Shown: positions 17,910 to 26,937, numbered from the stretch's first letter. The stretch is 64,000 bases of DNA from Mycobacterium gastri (GCF_002102175.1 NZ_LQOX01000055.1:124001-188000), one strand, 5' to 3'. Notes: a model not told the origin generated them from the letters alone. Translations and numbers: made by a program.

Positions 17910-19550
17910 GCCGACGCGCAGTCGGGCGCACGGGATGTCGTCGGGCAGGTGGTGGGTAGCCACCACAACCGTCCTGTCGCCCAGAATCGGGCCGGGACCG
18001 GGCACCAGCAAATCGCGCAACACGGCCTCGGCGTCGGTCGCGTCAAGGTGTTCGGTTGGCTCGTCCAGCAGCACAATTCGGGCGGGGGAGAGCACCGCCC
18101 GCGCGAGCAGCAGCCGTCGGCGCTGTCCTGCTGAAAGTCCTTGCGCACCACCGAGCAACACGGTCGACAAGCCCTCGGGCAGGCCGGCCAGCCAGCCGCC
18201 GAGACCCACCTTCGCCAAGGCGGCCGTCAATTCGTCATCGCCGCAATCGCCGCGGACAACCAGCAAGTTATCTCGTACGGTAGTGGCGAAGACATGCGCG
18301 TCTTCGGCGAAAAAGGTGACGGCTCTTCGCAGTTCGATTTCACCGAAGCCGCTCACGTCGGTTCCGTCCACGAGCACCCGGCCACGTAGCGGCGGCAGCA
18401 GCCCCGCGAGCGTCATCAGCAGCGTCGTCTTGCCGGAGCCGCTGGGGCCGGTGACGGCAAGCCGGGCGCCCGGTGGCAGGTCGAGCACCGCCTGGCACGA
18501 CCGCACCGCCGAGTGACCGCACCAGACGTCGGCGGACAGCCGGCCGGTGATCGCGGGCCCCGCCGGTGTTGGCGCGAGCAGGTCCGGGCGATTGACCTCG
18601 GGCGGGGCCAGGTCGAGCAGCCGCCGTGCGGCGATGCGTGACCGGGTCAGCTGGACCGCGGCCGCCGGTAGTGCGGTCGTCGCCTCGAAGGCCGACAACG
18701 GCAACAACATCAACACGGCCAGCGTCGTCGGCGCGGCCGTGGGAGCCATGCCGATCCCGGCCACCGCCGCACCCAACACGCTGATCCCGATCGCCGCGGT
18801 TGGTATCGCCTCGGCGATCGCCGCCGGCCTGGCCGCGGCGTCGAGAGCCTTACCCCAAGCACGTTGTTGCCGTTGGGATTCGGCAATAACGTCGGTGAGG
18901 ACTCCGGCCACCCGAAGCTCGGGTGCATGCTCGAATGCGACCATGGCCGAGGTGTCGCGTTCGCCATGATGCCGGCGGGCCAGAGCTTCGTGTCGCACGG
19001 CGGCTCTGCCGGCAAGCCAGGGCGCGACAACCCCGGCCACCAGCAGGCAGATCGCCAGGACCGCTGCGGCCGGCGCCGAGATGATCGCGACGGCCGTGGT
19101 CGCGGCCAGCGCCAGTAATGCGGCGACGCCGATCGGTACCACCGCACGGACCAGCATGTCGGCCAAGGTGTCGACGTCGGCACCGACTCGGGCCACCACC
19201 TCGCCGCTGTGCAGCCGGACCGCCGCCGCCGGCGGCCCCACGGCCAGCCGGTGGTAGATCCGGGCGCGGGCGGCGCCGGCCGCGCGCAGCGCGGTGTCGT
19301 GGGTGGCAAGTCGCCCGCAATAGTGCAGAATCCCGCGCGAAATCGCGAACGTCCGCACGGCGACGACCGCGACGGACAAGTCCAGCACGGGCGGCATCTG
19401 CCAGGCGCGGGTGATCAACCACGCCGAAACGCCGGCCAAGGCCAGGCCGCTGCCCAACGACAACGCCGCCAGAACAATCGCGGCCACGACGCGCCCCAGT
19501 CGCGGACGCAGCAGCTCATAGCCGGCCGGCAGCGGATCAGACCGGGACAT
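17898..19550 (-). CDS. cydC: Cytochrome bd assembly ABC transporter, subunit CydC
   Basis: 550 residues: six-helix ABC membrane domain (about 1-320) then an ATPase domain. Walker A GPSGSGKTT, signature LSAGQRRRLLLARA, Walker B RIVLLDEPTEHLD and the switch His in VVATHHL are all present. With CydD it exports reduced thiols (glutathione or cysteine in E. coli) needed to assemble the bd oxidase. ATG 19550 (MSRSDPLPAGYELLRP) lies within the end of cydD, an overlap of 14 bases; the frame is open further upstream inside cydD but that is not homologous. The 3' end overlaps the convergent DUF2156 gene by 12 bases. Confidence 0.94.
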   Translation of the reverse strand: MSRSDPLPAGYELLRPRLGRVVAAIVLAALSLGSGLALAGVSAWLITRAWQMPPVLDLSVAVVAVRTFAISRGILHYCGRLATHDTALRAAGAARARIYHRLAVGPPAAAVRLHSGEVVARVGADVDTLADMLVRAVVPIGVAALLALAATTAVAIISAPAAAVLAICLLVAGVVAPWLAGRAAVRHEALARRHHGERDTSAMVAFEHAPELRVAGVLTDVIAESQRQQRAWGKALDAAARPAAIAEAIPTAAIGISVLGAAVAGIGMAPTAAPTTLAVLMLLPLSAFEATTALPAAAVQLTRSRIAARRLLDLAPPEVNRPDLLAPTPAGPAITGRLSADVWCGHSAVRSCQAVLDLPPGARLAVTGPSGSGKTTLLMTLAGLLPPLRGRVLVDGTDVSGFGEIELRRAVTFFAEDAHVFATTVRDNLLVVRGDCGDDELTAALAKVGLGGWLAGLPEGLSTVLLGGAQGLSAGQRRRLLLARAVLSPARIVLLDEPTEHLDATDAEAVLRDLLVPGPGPILGDRTVVVATHHLPDDIPCARLRVGSPA

Positions 19551-21126
19551 AACCGACCTCGCTGGCAGCGGTGACCTCGACGACCCGGTCGCCGATGGCC
19601 ACGACAGGGGCCCGGTGGCCGACGACCACCACCGTCGCACCCTGGCAGGCCCGTTCGACGACGGCCCGCAACACCCGGCTCTCGGTGGCCGCGTCCAGGT
19701 GCGCGGTCGGTTCGTCGAGCAGCAGCACCGGGGCGGTTGATCCGAGGGCACGGGTCAGCCCGAGGCGCTGCCGCTGCCCAAGCGACAAGCCGACGCCGCC
19801 GCGGCCGAGCACGGTGTCCAATCCGTCCGGCAGCTCCGCCAGCACGGTGTCGAATCCTGCTGCCGCGCAAGCACTGTCAAGGTTGTCCAGATCACCGAGC
19901 AGGACCAGGTTGTCGCGGACCGTTCCCGGAACCAGCACCGGGCGTTGAGGCAGCCAGGACAGCTGGCACCACCAGTCGGCGGGGTCCAATTCGCGGACGT
20001 CGATTCCGGCGACGGTGACCTGTCCCGACGAGGGCACGGTGAGGCCGGCGATCGCCTGCAGGGCGGTGCTCTTGCCCGCGCCGTTTCGCCCGGTCAGCAC
20101 CGTCACCCGGCCGGGTTCGAGCACCGCGGTCAGGTGATCCGGTGAGCGGCCGTCTCTGCTTGCGACGCTGAGCTTTTCGATGCGGATCACGCATCCGCGG
20201 GCCGCCACCGTGCGGGTGCCCGCCGTCGTGGACGCCGGTTCGCCGATGAGGGCGAAAGCCTGGGCGGCCGCGGCTCTGCCGTCTTGGGCGGCATGGAATT
20301 CCACACCGATGCGCCGCAGCGGCCAGTACACGTCGGGCGCCAGCAGCAGTACCGTCAACCCGGTGGCCAGGCTCATCTGACCGAACACCAAGCGAAGACC
20401 GATGCTGACGGCGACCAGGGCCACACCCAGCGTGGCCAGCAATTCGAGCACCAACGCCGAGAGGAAGGCGACCCGCAGCGTGGCCATCGCCGAACGGCGG
20501 TGCGCGGCAGCGAGTTCTGCGATGCGCTGCTCCGGTCCCACCGCGCGGCCCAGCGCCCGCAGCGTGGGGATGCCGGCGATCAAGTCCAACAGCCGGGCCT
20601 GCAGCGTGCCCATCGCGGCCAGCGCGGCTGCCGACCGGTCGGCCGTCGCCATCCCGATCAACACCATGAAGATCGGAATCAGGGGCAGCGTGATCACCAC
20701 GATCGCCGTCGATTTCGCGTCATAAGCCGCAATGACCGCGACGGTAGCCGGTGTCAGAAGCGCCGCGAGCAGCAAGGTGGGCAGGTACCCGGTGAAGTAG
20801 GGACGCAAACCGTCCAGTCCGCGAGTGACCAGCACCGCGGCGGCATCACGCTGGGCCGCAAGCTGCCTGGGTTGGCGGCCGGTTACCGCCGTCAGCACCT
20901 GGCCGCTGAGATCCGCGATCACCGCGCTGGCTCCCCGCTGCCCCAGACGTGCCTGCAGCCAGTGCGTCAGGGCGCGAATTGTCCACAGCGCCAACAATAT
21001 TGCCAGCGGCCCCAGCCAGCAGTCCAGGTGTCGCTTCGAGGGATCGGTCACGATCCGCGCGACGATGCTCGCCAGGACTACCGCCGAGCCGATCGCACAG
21101 CCGGATATCGCCACTCCACACGCCAC
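19537..21126 (-). CDS. cydD: Cytochrome bd assembly ABC transporter, subunit CydD
   Basis: At least 529 residues: ABC membrane domain then ATPase with Walker A TGRNGAGKST, signature LSLGQRQRLGLTRA and Walker B VLLLDEPTAHLD. Partner of CydC in the thiol exporter required for a working bd oxidase. The first ordinary start in frame is GTG 21126 (VACGVAISGCA), but the frame stays open upstream to 21258 and encodes a CydD-like N-terminus (LDPRLWR then RRYLIAA leading into helix 1). No ATG, GTG or TTG occurs there. A CTG at 21216 overlaps the cydB stop as CTGA. The true protein is therefore likely about 30 residues longer (see findings). Confidence 0.93.
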   Translation of the reverse strand: MACGVAISGCAIGSAVVLASIVARIVTDPSKRHLDCWLGPLAILLALWTIRALTHWLQARLGQRGASAVIADLSGQVLTAVTGRQPRQLAAQRDAAAVLVTRGLDGLRPYFTGYLPTLLLAALLTPATVAVIAAYDAKSTAIVVITLPLIPIFMVLIGMATADRSAAALAAMGTLQARLLDLIAGIPTLRALGRAVGPEQRIAELAAAHRRSAMATLRVAFLSALVLELLATLGVALVAVSIGLRLVFGQMSLATGLTVLLLAPDVYWPLRRIGVEFHAAQDGRAAAAQAFALIGEPASTTAGTRTVAARGCVIRIEKLSVASRDGRSPDHLTAVLEPGRVTVLTGRNGAGKSTALQAIAGLTVPSSGQVTVAGIDVRELDPADWWCQLSWLPQRPVLVPGTVRDNLVLLGDLDNLDSACAAAGFDTVLAELPDGLDTVLGRGGVGLSLGQRQRLGLTRALGSTAPVLLLDEPTAHLDAATESRVLRAVVERACQGATVVVVGHRAPVVAIGDRVVEVTAASEVGYVPV

Positions 21127-21212
21127 CGCGGCGATCAGGTAGCGGCGCAGGGCCGCCGATGCCCGCCACAGCCGCGGATCCAGCGGCGCCCGGGCGGACC
21201 TGTCCGTCGCGC

Positions 21213-22253
21213 TCAGGACGGGCGCCTCGCCAGACCGATGGACGCAGGTATCCGCTCAGCCGAAATGCGTTGCCGGAAAACCCAATACGTCCAGGCCTGG
21301 TACGCGACCGTGAGCGGCGCGAAGATGGCCGTCACCCAGGTCATGATCTTCAGGGTGTACGGCGTCGATGAGGCGTTGTAGATCGTGACGTTCCACCGCT
21401 CGTTCAGCGTCGACGGCACCAGGTTCGGGTACAGCACGCCGAACAACAAGACCACCACGGCCGCGACGACCACAAGCGTGCTCAGGAACGCAAACCCGTC
21501 GGATGCGCGCCGCCATACCAGCAGTACGGCCGCCACCTGGGCGACCACCGCCACGCCCAGCGCCGCCCAGGTCCATTGCTTGCCATACGCCAGCTGGGTC
21601 CAAACTCCGAACCCCCCAACCAGCACAGTCGCCGCAAGAGCGAGCCACAGCGCGATCCGGTAGGCGCTGTCGCGGATCGGCCCGGCGGTTTTCAAGGCGA
21701 TGAACACCGCACCGTACTGCAGGAACAACCCGGCAGTGGCGAGGCCCCCCAACAGTGTGTAGGCGTTGAGCACGTCGCCGATGGCCAGATGCACGTGAGC
21801 ATCGCCATCGACCGGGAGTCCGCGCACCAGGATGGCGAATGCGACGCCCCACAGCACAGCGGGCAGCCAAGACCCCGCGGCGATACCGAAATCGGCCCAG
21901 GCCCGCCATTTGGTGTCATCGACCTTCCCGCGCCATTCGATGGCCACCGCGCGCAGGATCATGCCGAACAAGATTGCCAGCAGCGGTAAATACAACGCCG
22001 AGAAGACGGTCGCGTACCAGCCGGGAAATGCGGCGAACATTCCCGCGCCGGCGGTGAGCAGCCAGACCTCGTTACCGTCCCAGACCGGGCCGATTGTGTT
22101 CAGTACGGCTCGCCTTTGGAGTTCAGGCTCGCCCGGGGCCACCCGAGCCAGCGGCTCCATCAGCATGCCAACACCGAAGTCGAATCCCTCGAGAACCAGG
22201 AAACCGAGGAACAGCACACCGATGACAGCGAACCACACTTGTTGGAGTCCCAC
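21213..22253 (-). CDS. cydB: Cytochrome bd ubiquinol/menaquinol oxidase subunit II
   Basis: 346 residues, same length as in M. tuberculosis, with eight or nine membrane helices. It supports subunit I in the high-affinity bd terminal oxidase, which reduces oxygen with menaquinol electrons and is important under hypoxia, nitric oxide and inhibition of the bcc-aa3 branch. Family markers: LVLEGFDFGVGML near the start, NTIGPVWDGNEVWLLTAGA and FGMILRAVAIEWRGK. GTG 22253 follows GGGAG at spacing 8. The downstream cydD frame overlaps its stop. Confidence 0.95.
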   Translation of the reverse strand: MGLQQVWFAVIGVLFLGFLVLEGFDFGVGMLMEPLARVAPGEPELQRRAVLNTIGPVWDGNEVWLLTAGAGMFAAFPGWYATVFSALYLPLLAILFGMILRAVAIEWRGKVDDTKWRAWADFGIAAGSWLPAVLWGVAFAILVRGLPVDGDAHVHLAIGDVLNAYTLLGGLATAGLFLQYGAVFIALKTAGPIRDSAYRIALWLALAATVLVGGFGVWTQLAYGKQWTWAALGVAVVAQVAAVLLVWRRASDGFAFLSTLVVVAAVVVLLFGVLYPNLVPSTLNERWNVTIYNASSTPYTLKIMTWVTAIFAPLTVAYQAWTYWVFRQRISAERIPASIGLARRPS

Positions 22254-22311
22254 CGGTCATCTCCCTTCTGGGTCAGTGGCTCTCAGTAAGCATCGGTTGG
22301 CATCGGTAAAT

Positions 22312-23769
22312 TCAGTAAGCGAACGACAGCGGTGCCACCTCGTCGCTGCCGGGCGCCAGCGGCGCCGCCGGCTCCGCGTCGTGCTCCTGCGGACCTTCGA
22401 CGACATAGCGCTTCAACAGCCAGAACCAGATGACCGCGAGCACGGCGTAGACGAGCGTAAACGTCACCAATGAGGTGACCACCACGCCGAATGGGTGGTT
22501 CGAGACAGCGGTTCCCACTGTGAGTCGAACCTGCTGGTCACCGGTCGGGTTGGGTGCCACGATCCAGGGCTGACGGCCCATCTCGGTGAATACCCACCCG
22601 AACATGTTGGCCAGGAACGGCGCGGGAATCGTGAACAGCGCAAACCAGGCGAACCACCGGCGACCCGGGATCCGTCCGCCGCGGGTCAGCCACAGGGCCA
22701 GCAATGCGAACAGCACCGGAATCGCGAGGAAGCCGATCATCGCGCGAAATGACCAGTAGGTGACAAACAGATTGGGCCGGTAATCATTCGGGCCGAATCG
22801 CTGGTTGTAGTCCTGCTGCAGATCGCGGACACCCTGCAATGTGACACCGGTGGTGTGGCCCTGGGCAAGGTACGGCAACACGTAGGGCACCTCGAGGACC
22901 CGGGTGAGGCTGTCGCAATTGTTCTGCCGGCCGACCGTCAGGATGGAAAAGTCCGGATCGGTCTGGGTGTCGCACAACGATTCCGCGGACGCCATTTTCA
23001 TCGGTTGCTGCGCAAACATCAGCTTGCCCTGGTGGTCACCGGTGAAAAACAGCCCGACGGTGGCGACCAGCGCAACCCAACAGCCCAGGATGGTCGCTGG
23101 GCGATACATGGCGCGGGTACCCGGCCCGACGGGGGCGGTGTTCGAGCGAACCAGCCACCATGCGCTGACGGCGGCGACGAAGGTTCCCGCGGTCAGCAAC
23201 GAGCCCATAATGGTGTGTGAAAATGCCGCTATCGCAGTGTTATTGGTGAGCAACGCGGTAATGCTGTTCAACTCCGCGCGTTTGGTCGCCGGGTTGTAGT
23301 GCGCCCCGACCGGATGCTGCATGAACGAGTTCGCCGAGATGATGAAGAACGCGGAGACGTTGACCGCGATCGCGACGATCCAGATGCAGGCCAGGTGGAC
23401 CAGCCGGGGCAGCCTGCTCCAACCGAAGATCCATAAGCCGAGGAACGTCGATTCGAAGAAGAAGGCCATCAGGCCCTCCATCGCCAGCGGCGCGCCGAAG
23501 ATGTCGCCGACGAATCGCGAATACTCGCTCCAGTTCATCCCGAATTGAAATTCCTGCACGATCCCGGTGGCTACACCGATGGCGAAGTTGATCAGGAACA
23601 GCTTGCCGAAGAACTTGGTCAGCCGATACCAGGCCGTGTTACCGGTGACCACCCACACCGTCTGCATGACGGCCAGCAGGGGCGCCAGGCCGATGGTGAG
23701 CGGCACGAATATGAAGTGGTAGACGGTGGTGATACCGAACTGCCAGCGCGAAATGTCGACGACATTCAT
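22312..23769 (-). CDS. cydA: Cytochrome bd oxidase subunit I
   Basis: 485 residues, matching mycobacterial CydA. It carries all three haems (b558, b595, d). Haem-ligand His near residue 19 (TTVYHFIFVPLTIGL), His in AAFSHTIMGSLL and the Met of VFTEMGRQPWIV are present; conserved acidic residues of the proton path lie in GDIFGAPLAMEGLMAFFFEST. The quinol-oxidising Q-loop is of the short type. ATG 23769 is preceded by CCGGAG. It is first in cydABDC. A TACACT -10-like element lies about 45 bases upstream on the minus strand. No CRP-type TGTGA-N6-TCACA site is seen in the 103-base upstream gap. Confidence 0.96.
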   Translation of the reverse strand: MNVVDISRWQFGITTVYHFIFVPLTIGLAPLLAVMQTVWVVTGNTAWYRLTKFFGKLFLINFAIGVATGIVQEFQFGMNWSEYSRFVGDIFGAPLAMEGLMAFFFESTFLGLWIFGWSRLPRLVHLACIWIVAIAVNVSAFFIISANSFMQHPVGAHYNPATKRAELNSITALLTNNTAIAAFSHTIMGSLLTAGTFVAAVSAWWLVRSNTAPVGPGTRAMYRPATILGCWVALVATVGLFFTGDHQGKLMFAQQPMKMASAESLCDTQTDPDFSILTVGRQNNCDSLTRVLEVPYVLPYLAQGHTTGVTLQGVRDLQQDYNQRFGPNDYRPNLFVTYWSFRAMIGFLAIPVLFALLALWLTRGGRIPGRRWFAWFALFTIPAPFLANMFGWVFTEMGRQPWIVAPNPTGDQQVRLTVGTAVSNHPFGVVVTSLVTFTLVYAVLAVIWFWLLKRYVVEGPQEHDAEPAAPLAPGSDEVAPLSFAY

Positions 23770-23872
23770 CTGTCATCTCCGGAGGTTGCGGGCCGTTACC
23801 TGTGGGCTACGACAAAGTGTAGTAGGACGATCGGCGCTGACGCTACGGGCAATTCGAGTGCTCGTCGCAGGG

Positions 23873-24445
23873 TTACAGGCCAAGGCGTTTGGCGGCCTTA
23901 CGGATGCCGAACGCCGAGACGATCTCGCAGGCGCCGATGATGACCAGCCACACGCCCACGACGATGGCCAACGTGATGATCGACTCGAACGGCGCGGCAA
24001 TCACGACGACACCGGCGATCAGGCTGACAACGCCGACGAAGATCTGCCACCCGCGTCCCGGCAGAGTCGGGTCGTTGATCGCGGACACGGTTGTGGCGAC
24101 GCCGCGGAAGATGAACCCGATGCCGATCCAAATGGCCAGCAATAGGACTGCATTGCCGAAATGACGGAACGCCAGCACGGCCAGGATCAGCGAGGCCGCG
24201 CCGCTGATGAACAGCAGGATTCGGCTGCCGGCCGAAACGTGCAGGCTGAACGCGAAGAAAACCTGAGCGATGCCGGTCACGAGGAGGTAGACACCGAATG
24301 TGACGGCGGCCACCAGGACCGATATTCCTGGCCAGACCAGGATCAGGACGCCGAGGATCAGCGCCAGCAGTCCCGATAACAGCGTTGACTTCCACAGATG
24401 CGGCAACAAGCGGGGGACGGGGCCCGAGACGGGTGCGGTTTGCAT
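23873..24445 (-). CDS. HdeD/DUF308 family membrane protein (Rv1624c type)
   Basis: 190 residues, six predicted helices made of two tandem DUF308 units (LLSGLLALILGVLILVWP and GWQIFVGVVSLIAGVVVIAAP mark the start of repeats). The family includes E. coli HdeD, an acid-resistance membrane protein; the biochemical role is unknown. ATG 24445 (MQTAPVSGPVPRLL) is selected. The frame remains open upstream to 24574, but that stretch is not homologous and in part overlaps a transposase remnant. It lies just upstream of cydA on the same strand, as in M. tuberculosis. Confidence 0.88.
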   Translation of the reverse strand: MQTAPVSGPVPRLLPHLWKSTLLSGLLALILGVLILVWPGISVLVAAVTFGVYLLVTGIAQVFFAFSLHVSAGSRILLFISGAASLILAVLAFRHFGNAVLLLAIWIGIGFIFRGVATTVSAINDPTLPGRGWQIFVGVVSLIAGVVVIAAPFESIITLAIVVGVWLVIIGACEIVSAFGIRKAAKRLGL

Positions 24446-24842
24446 GGCACCAGTGTGACGCATGTGACGGGTTTTGGCATAGTGGTGAACCGCCCCCGTA
24501 GTTGGCGAAACCGGCCAGTTCGAAGCGTTTCGCGGTCTCCCGCGACGCATCGCACGGCACTGGGGTGCTGTCAATCAGGCCTAGATCGTCGGCTATTGCT
24601 TCGGCCGTCCCGCGCGCCGCCGGTCGGGGTGCACCACGTGGTCAGTTCGCTCAGGAGGGCATCGAGGTCTGTATTCACAACTGCCCATCGGTGCCCTCCA
24701 GCCGCATCCTTCACAAGCCGACACGCCGAGAGTGCAACCACGGCGGCACCGCCCGGCGTGTCGCCGCCGCCAGTGCACGCTCGGCGCAGCCGGTGCACAC
24801 TCGGTGAGCAGTTGGGAAGTACCGATCCAGTGCGTTGAGTTT
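24446..24842. other. Intergenic region with transposase debris
   Basis: No intact gene. It separates the DUF308 gene from the adenylyl cyclase gene, both on the minus strand. The middle (24490-24679) holds fragments of an IS982-like transposase, annotated separately. The part nearest the cyclase stop (24680-24842) shows no recognisable feature and no clear terminator. Confidence 0.6.
24490..24679 (-). pseudogene. Remnant of an IS982-like transposase
   Basis: Two pieces of one transposase, joined out of frame. From GTG 24679 the reading VNTDLDALLSELTTW resembles the extreme N-terminus of IS982-family transposases of mycobacteria. In another frame just downstream, LIDSTPVPCDASRETAK then RFELAGFANYGG matches the internal 'DSTPVPCxxSRETVKRSxLAGxAxYGY' block of the same family, including the catalytic-region Asp. 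Most of the protein between and after these pieces is gone, so the element is dead. No terminal inverted repeats were found. Family assignment is from memory of the motif. Confidence 0.6.
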
Positions 24843-26168
24843 TCAGACGCTGGCCGCGCTTGGCTCCTCGGTAAGTAGGTCGTCGGGCTGCTCCGCCGGC
24901 CTGCGGCCGATCAGGTACCAGGTGCGCATGACGCCTTTGCCCTTGACGTTGATGTGCCCGCGCTCCTGCAGCACGAAGTCGCTCTTCAGGCGTTCGTAGA
25001 CTTCATCCGGCACTTGGATCTTGCCCACCGAGTCGGTGGACTCCATCCGCGACGCGACATTGACCGCGTCGCCCCATACGTCGTAGAAAAAGCGGCGCGA
25101 ACCCACCACGCCGGCGACCACGGGACCGGTGGCCAGGCCCACCCGCAGCGGTACCGGGCCGCCTTGTGGGTCCGTCAATCCGGCTGCGACGCCGACCATG
25201 TCGAGTGCAAAGTCGGCGAGTGCCTGCACATGGTCGGGCCGCGGCCGTGGCACGCCGCTGACAACCATGTAGCAGTCGCCACTCACCTTGATTTTTTCCA
25301 GGCCGTGCTTGTCCACCAATGCGTCGAAAGCGCTGTACAACCGGTCCAGGAATCGGACGAGGTCGGCCGGCGCTGCGCTGCTGGCCCGCTCGGTGAAGCC
25401 GACGATGTCGGCGAAAAGCACCGACGCCTCGTCGTATTTGTCGGCGATGACGTCTCGCTCGGGATGCTTGAGCCGTTCGGCGATGCTGGCCGGCAACATG
25501 TTGGCCAGCAGGGCCTCGGAGCGATCGTATTGGGCTTCCATGATCGCTTCGGCGCGGGCGGTGTCCCGCAGGGCAAACCAGACGGACACGACCACCACCA
25601 CGCAGGCCGAGACCGTGGTGACGACGAAGCCCGCCGACTGGGCCCAGGCGGGCTCGATTCCGGTGTTGCGGGGGACCAGGAATTCCACCGCAATGATCAA
25701 CGCCGTGGCAAGGGCCGCCAGTCCGCTGGCCAGCACGATGTGTTCAATGCCCAGCACCAGCACCACCAGGCAGGCGCCCACGAGAAAGAAAAACTGGGCG
25801 CCGGACCCGGTGCCAATGATCCAGCAACTGGCGAAGACCGCAACATACGCGGCTCCGATGAACGTCAGCGGTGCTACCAATTCCCCGAAGCGGTGCAGCA
25901 TCGGGACGATCGCGAAGACCACGGCCGCGGCGATGTTGATCCAACTCAGCGGCCAGACCCAGCCATTGGTCAGTACTTGCACGAGCACGAAGCTCGCGCT
26001 GACCATTACGGCCAGCCAGGCCGCGATACTGAGCAGCCGGGCGCGGCGCGCCGCACTGCGGGCGTAGTGCTGGTCGAACTCGCGGGTTTGCTCGCGCACC
26101 ACCGTGACGCAGTCGTGGCGGGATGAGCCCTCGGATAGTTTCCGTGGGGTACCGCGTTTCTTAGCCAC
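24843..26168 (-). CDS. cya: Class III adenylyl cyclase, six-helix membrane type (Rv1625c type)
   Basis: 441 residues. Six membrane helices (about 40-200) are followed by a coiled linker and one class III cyclase domain, as in half of a mammalian membrane cyclase, so it works as a homodimer making cAMP from ATP. Metal-binding Asp: VLFADIVGFTERAS; purine Lys and second Asp: KIKVSGDCYMVVSG; DVWGDAVNVASRMEST holds the purine Asp, transition-state Asn and Arg. All are conserved. In M. tuberculosis the membrane part responds to bicarbonate and lipids. GTG 26168 (VAKKRGTPRK) aligns with the M. tuberculosis start; GTG 26171 and TTG 26177 are alternatives. Confidence 0.94.
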   Translation of the reverse strand: MAKKRGTPRKLSEGSSRHDCVTVVREQTREFDQHYARSAARRARLLSIAAWLAVMVSASFVLVQVLTNGWVWPLSWINIAAAVVFAIVPMLHRFGELVAPLTFIGAAYVAVFASCWIIGTGSGAQFFFLVGACLVVLVLGIEHIVLASGLAALATALIIAVEFLVPRNTGIEPAWAQSAGFVVTTVSACVVVVVSVWFALRDTARAEAIMEAQYDRSEALLANMLPASIAERLKHPERDVIADKYDEASVLFADIVGFTERASSAAPADLVRFLDRLYSAFDALVDKHGLEKIKVSGDCYMVVSGVPRPRPDHVQALADFALDMVGVAAGLTDPQGGPVPLRVGLATGPVVAGVVGSRRFFYDVWGDAVNVASRMESTDSVGKIQVPDEVYERLKSDFVLQERGHINVKGKGVMRTWYLIGRRPAEQPDDLLTEEPSAASV

Positions 26169-26221
26169 CACGATCAAAAGCGTAGCCGTTGAGCTCGATA
26201 TTGTCGGCCACCTGCCAAGAC

Positions 26222-26728
26222 TCAGGACCCGTTGGCGATGTCATGGGTAAGCCATTCCGACAGGCGATGTTGCGACAGCGCGCCGTTGGGCATGATGTGC
26301 TGCACCCGGCGTCCGTCGCGGACGGCCAGGTCGGCGATCATGCGCCGGTGACAGCGCCACCACGTCGGTTCCCCGCACATCACCGCCACGTCGCAGGTGT
26401 CGGCATCCTGTAGCAGCCGCTGGTATGCCGCGCGAAATCCGGGTGTACGGGTGTGCGCAGCGTAATTCGCGAAGGCCGGGTTTTCCCACCACAGGTCACG
26501 CGGTACCGGGCTCGCGGGCGGTTTGCGGCGGCCACCGAGATCAGGGTCGTGCCGGTAGCCGATCCCGGCGGCGCCCAGCCAGTCGGGCATCACTTGTTTG
26601 GAGACGTCGGGGTTGCGGCGCGAGCCGGGGAAACTGCGGACGTCGACCAGCAGCTTGATGTCGTGCTGGTGCAGCGCGTCGGTGAGTTGCCCGGCCGTCT
26701 GGGCGCCGTGGCCAATGGTGTACAGCAT
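26222..26728 (-). CDS. DUF488 family protein
   Basis: 168 residues, soluble. DUF488 motifs: MLYTIGHG at the start, LLVDVRSFPGSRRNPDVSK, CGEPTWWRCHRRMIADLA (cysteines and WW-x-CHR) and HIMPNGALSQHRL at the end. The family is widespread, often described only as a conserved protein, and its function is unknown. ATG 26728 lies 10 bases beyond the 3' end of the tRNA gene on the same strand; the open frame runs back through the tRNA gene but homology starts at the ATG. Whether M. tuberculosis has it here is uncertain. Confidence 0.85.
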   Translation of the reverse strand: MLYTIGHGAQTAGQLTDALHQHDIKLLVDVRSFPGSRRNPDVSKQVMPDWLGAAGIGYRHDPDLGGRRKPPASPVPRDLWWENPAFANYAAHTRTPGFRAAYQRLLQDADTCDVAVMCGEPTWWRCHRRMIADLAVRDGRRVQHIMPNGALSQHRLSEWLTHDIANGS

Positions 26729-26738
26729 GATCCCGTGG

Positions 26739-26812
26739 TGCCCTCGGTGGGATTCGAACCCACACTGGACGGGTTTTGAGTCCGTTTCCTCTGCCAGTTG
26801 GGATACGAGGGC
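26739..26812 (-). tRNA. tRNA-Leu (anticodon CAA)
   Basis: On the minus strand the 74-base gene folds as a cloverleaf: 7-bp acceptor stem GCCCTCG/CGAGGGC, 3-bp D stem, anticodon arm ACGGA-CTCAAAA-CCCGT with anticodon CAA (codon UUG, Leu), a 5-base variable loop CCAGT, T stem GTGGG/CCCAC with TTCGAAT loop, and discriminator A. The last anticodon-stem pair is an A-C mismatch. The short variable loop is unusual for Leu tRNAs, which normally have a long arm. CCA is not encoded. Confidence 0.9.
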
Positions 26813-26937
26813 TGAGGTTGTTTCGCTTCGGCTTTCCACCTCAGAGCAGCCTCCAACCATAGCGGATTCATGCCGTCATCCCGACTCGCCGCCCCCCAAG
26901 GTTTCCCACCTCAGCCGCTCACGCCACAATGTCCGTC

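Noticed and set aside
26739-26812. Phage or island attachment site at the tRNA-Leu gene
   Set aside because: No integrase, no repeated tRNA 3' end and no composition change nearby; the DUF488 gene next to it looks native.
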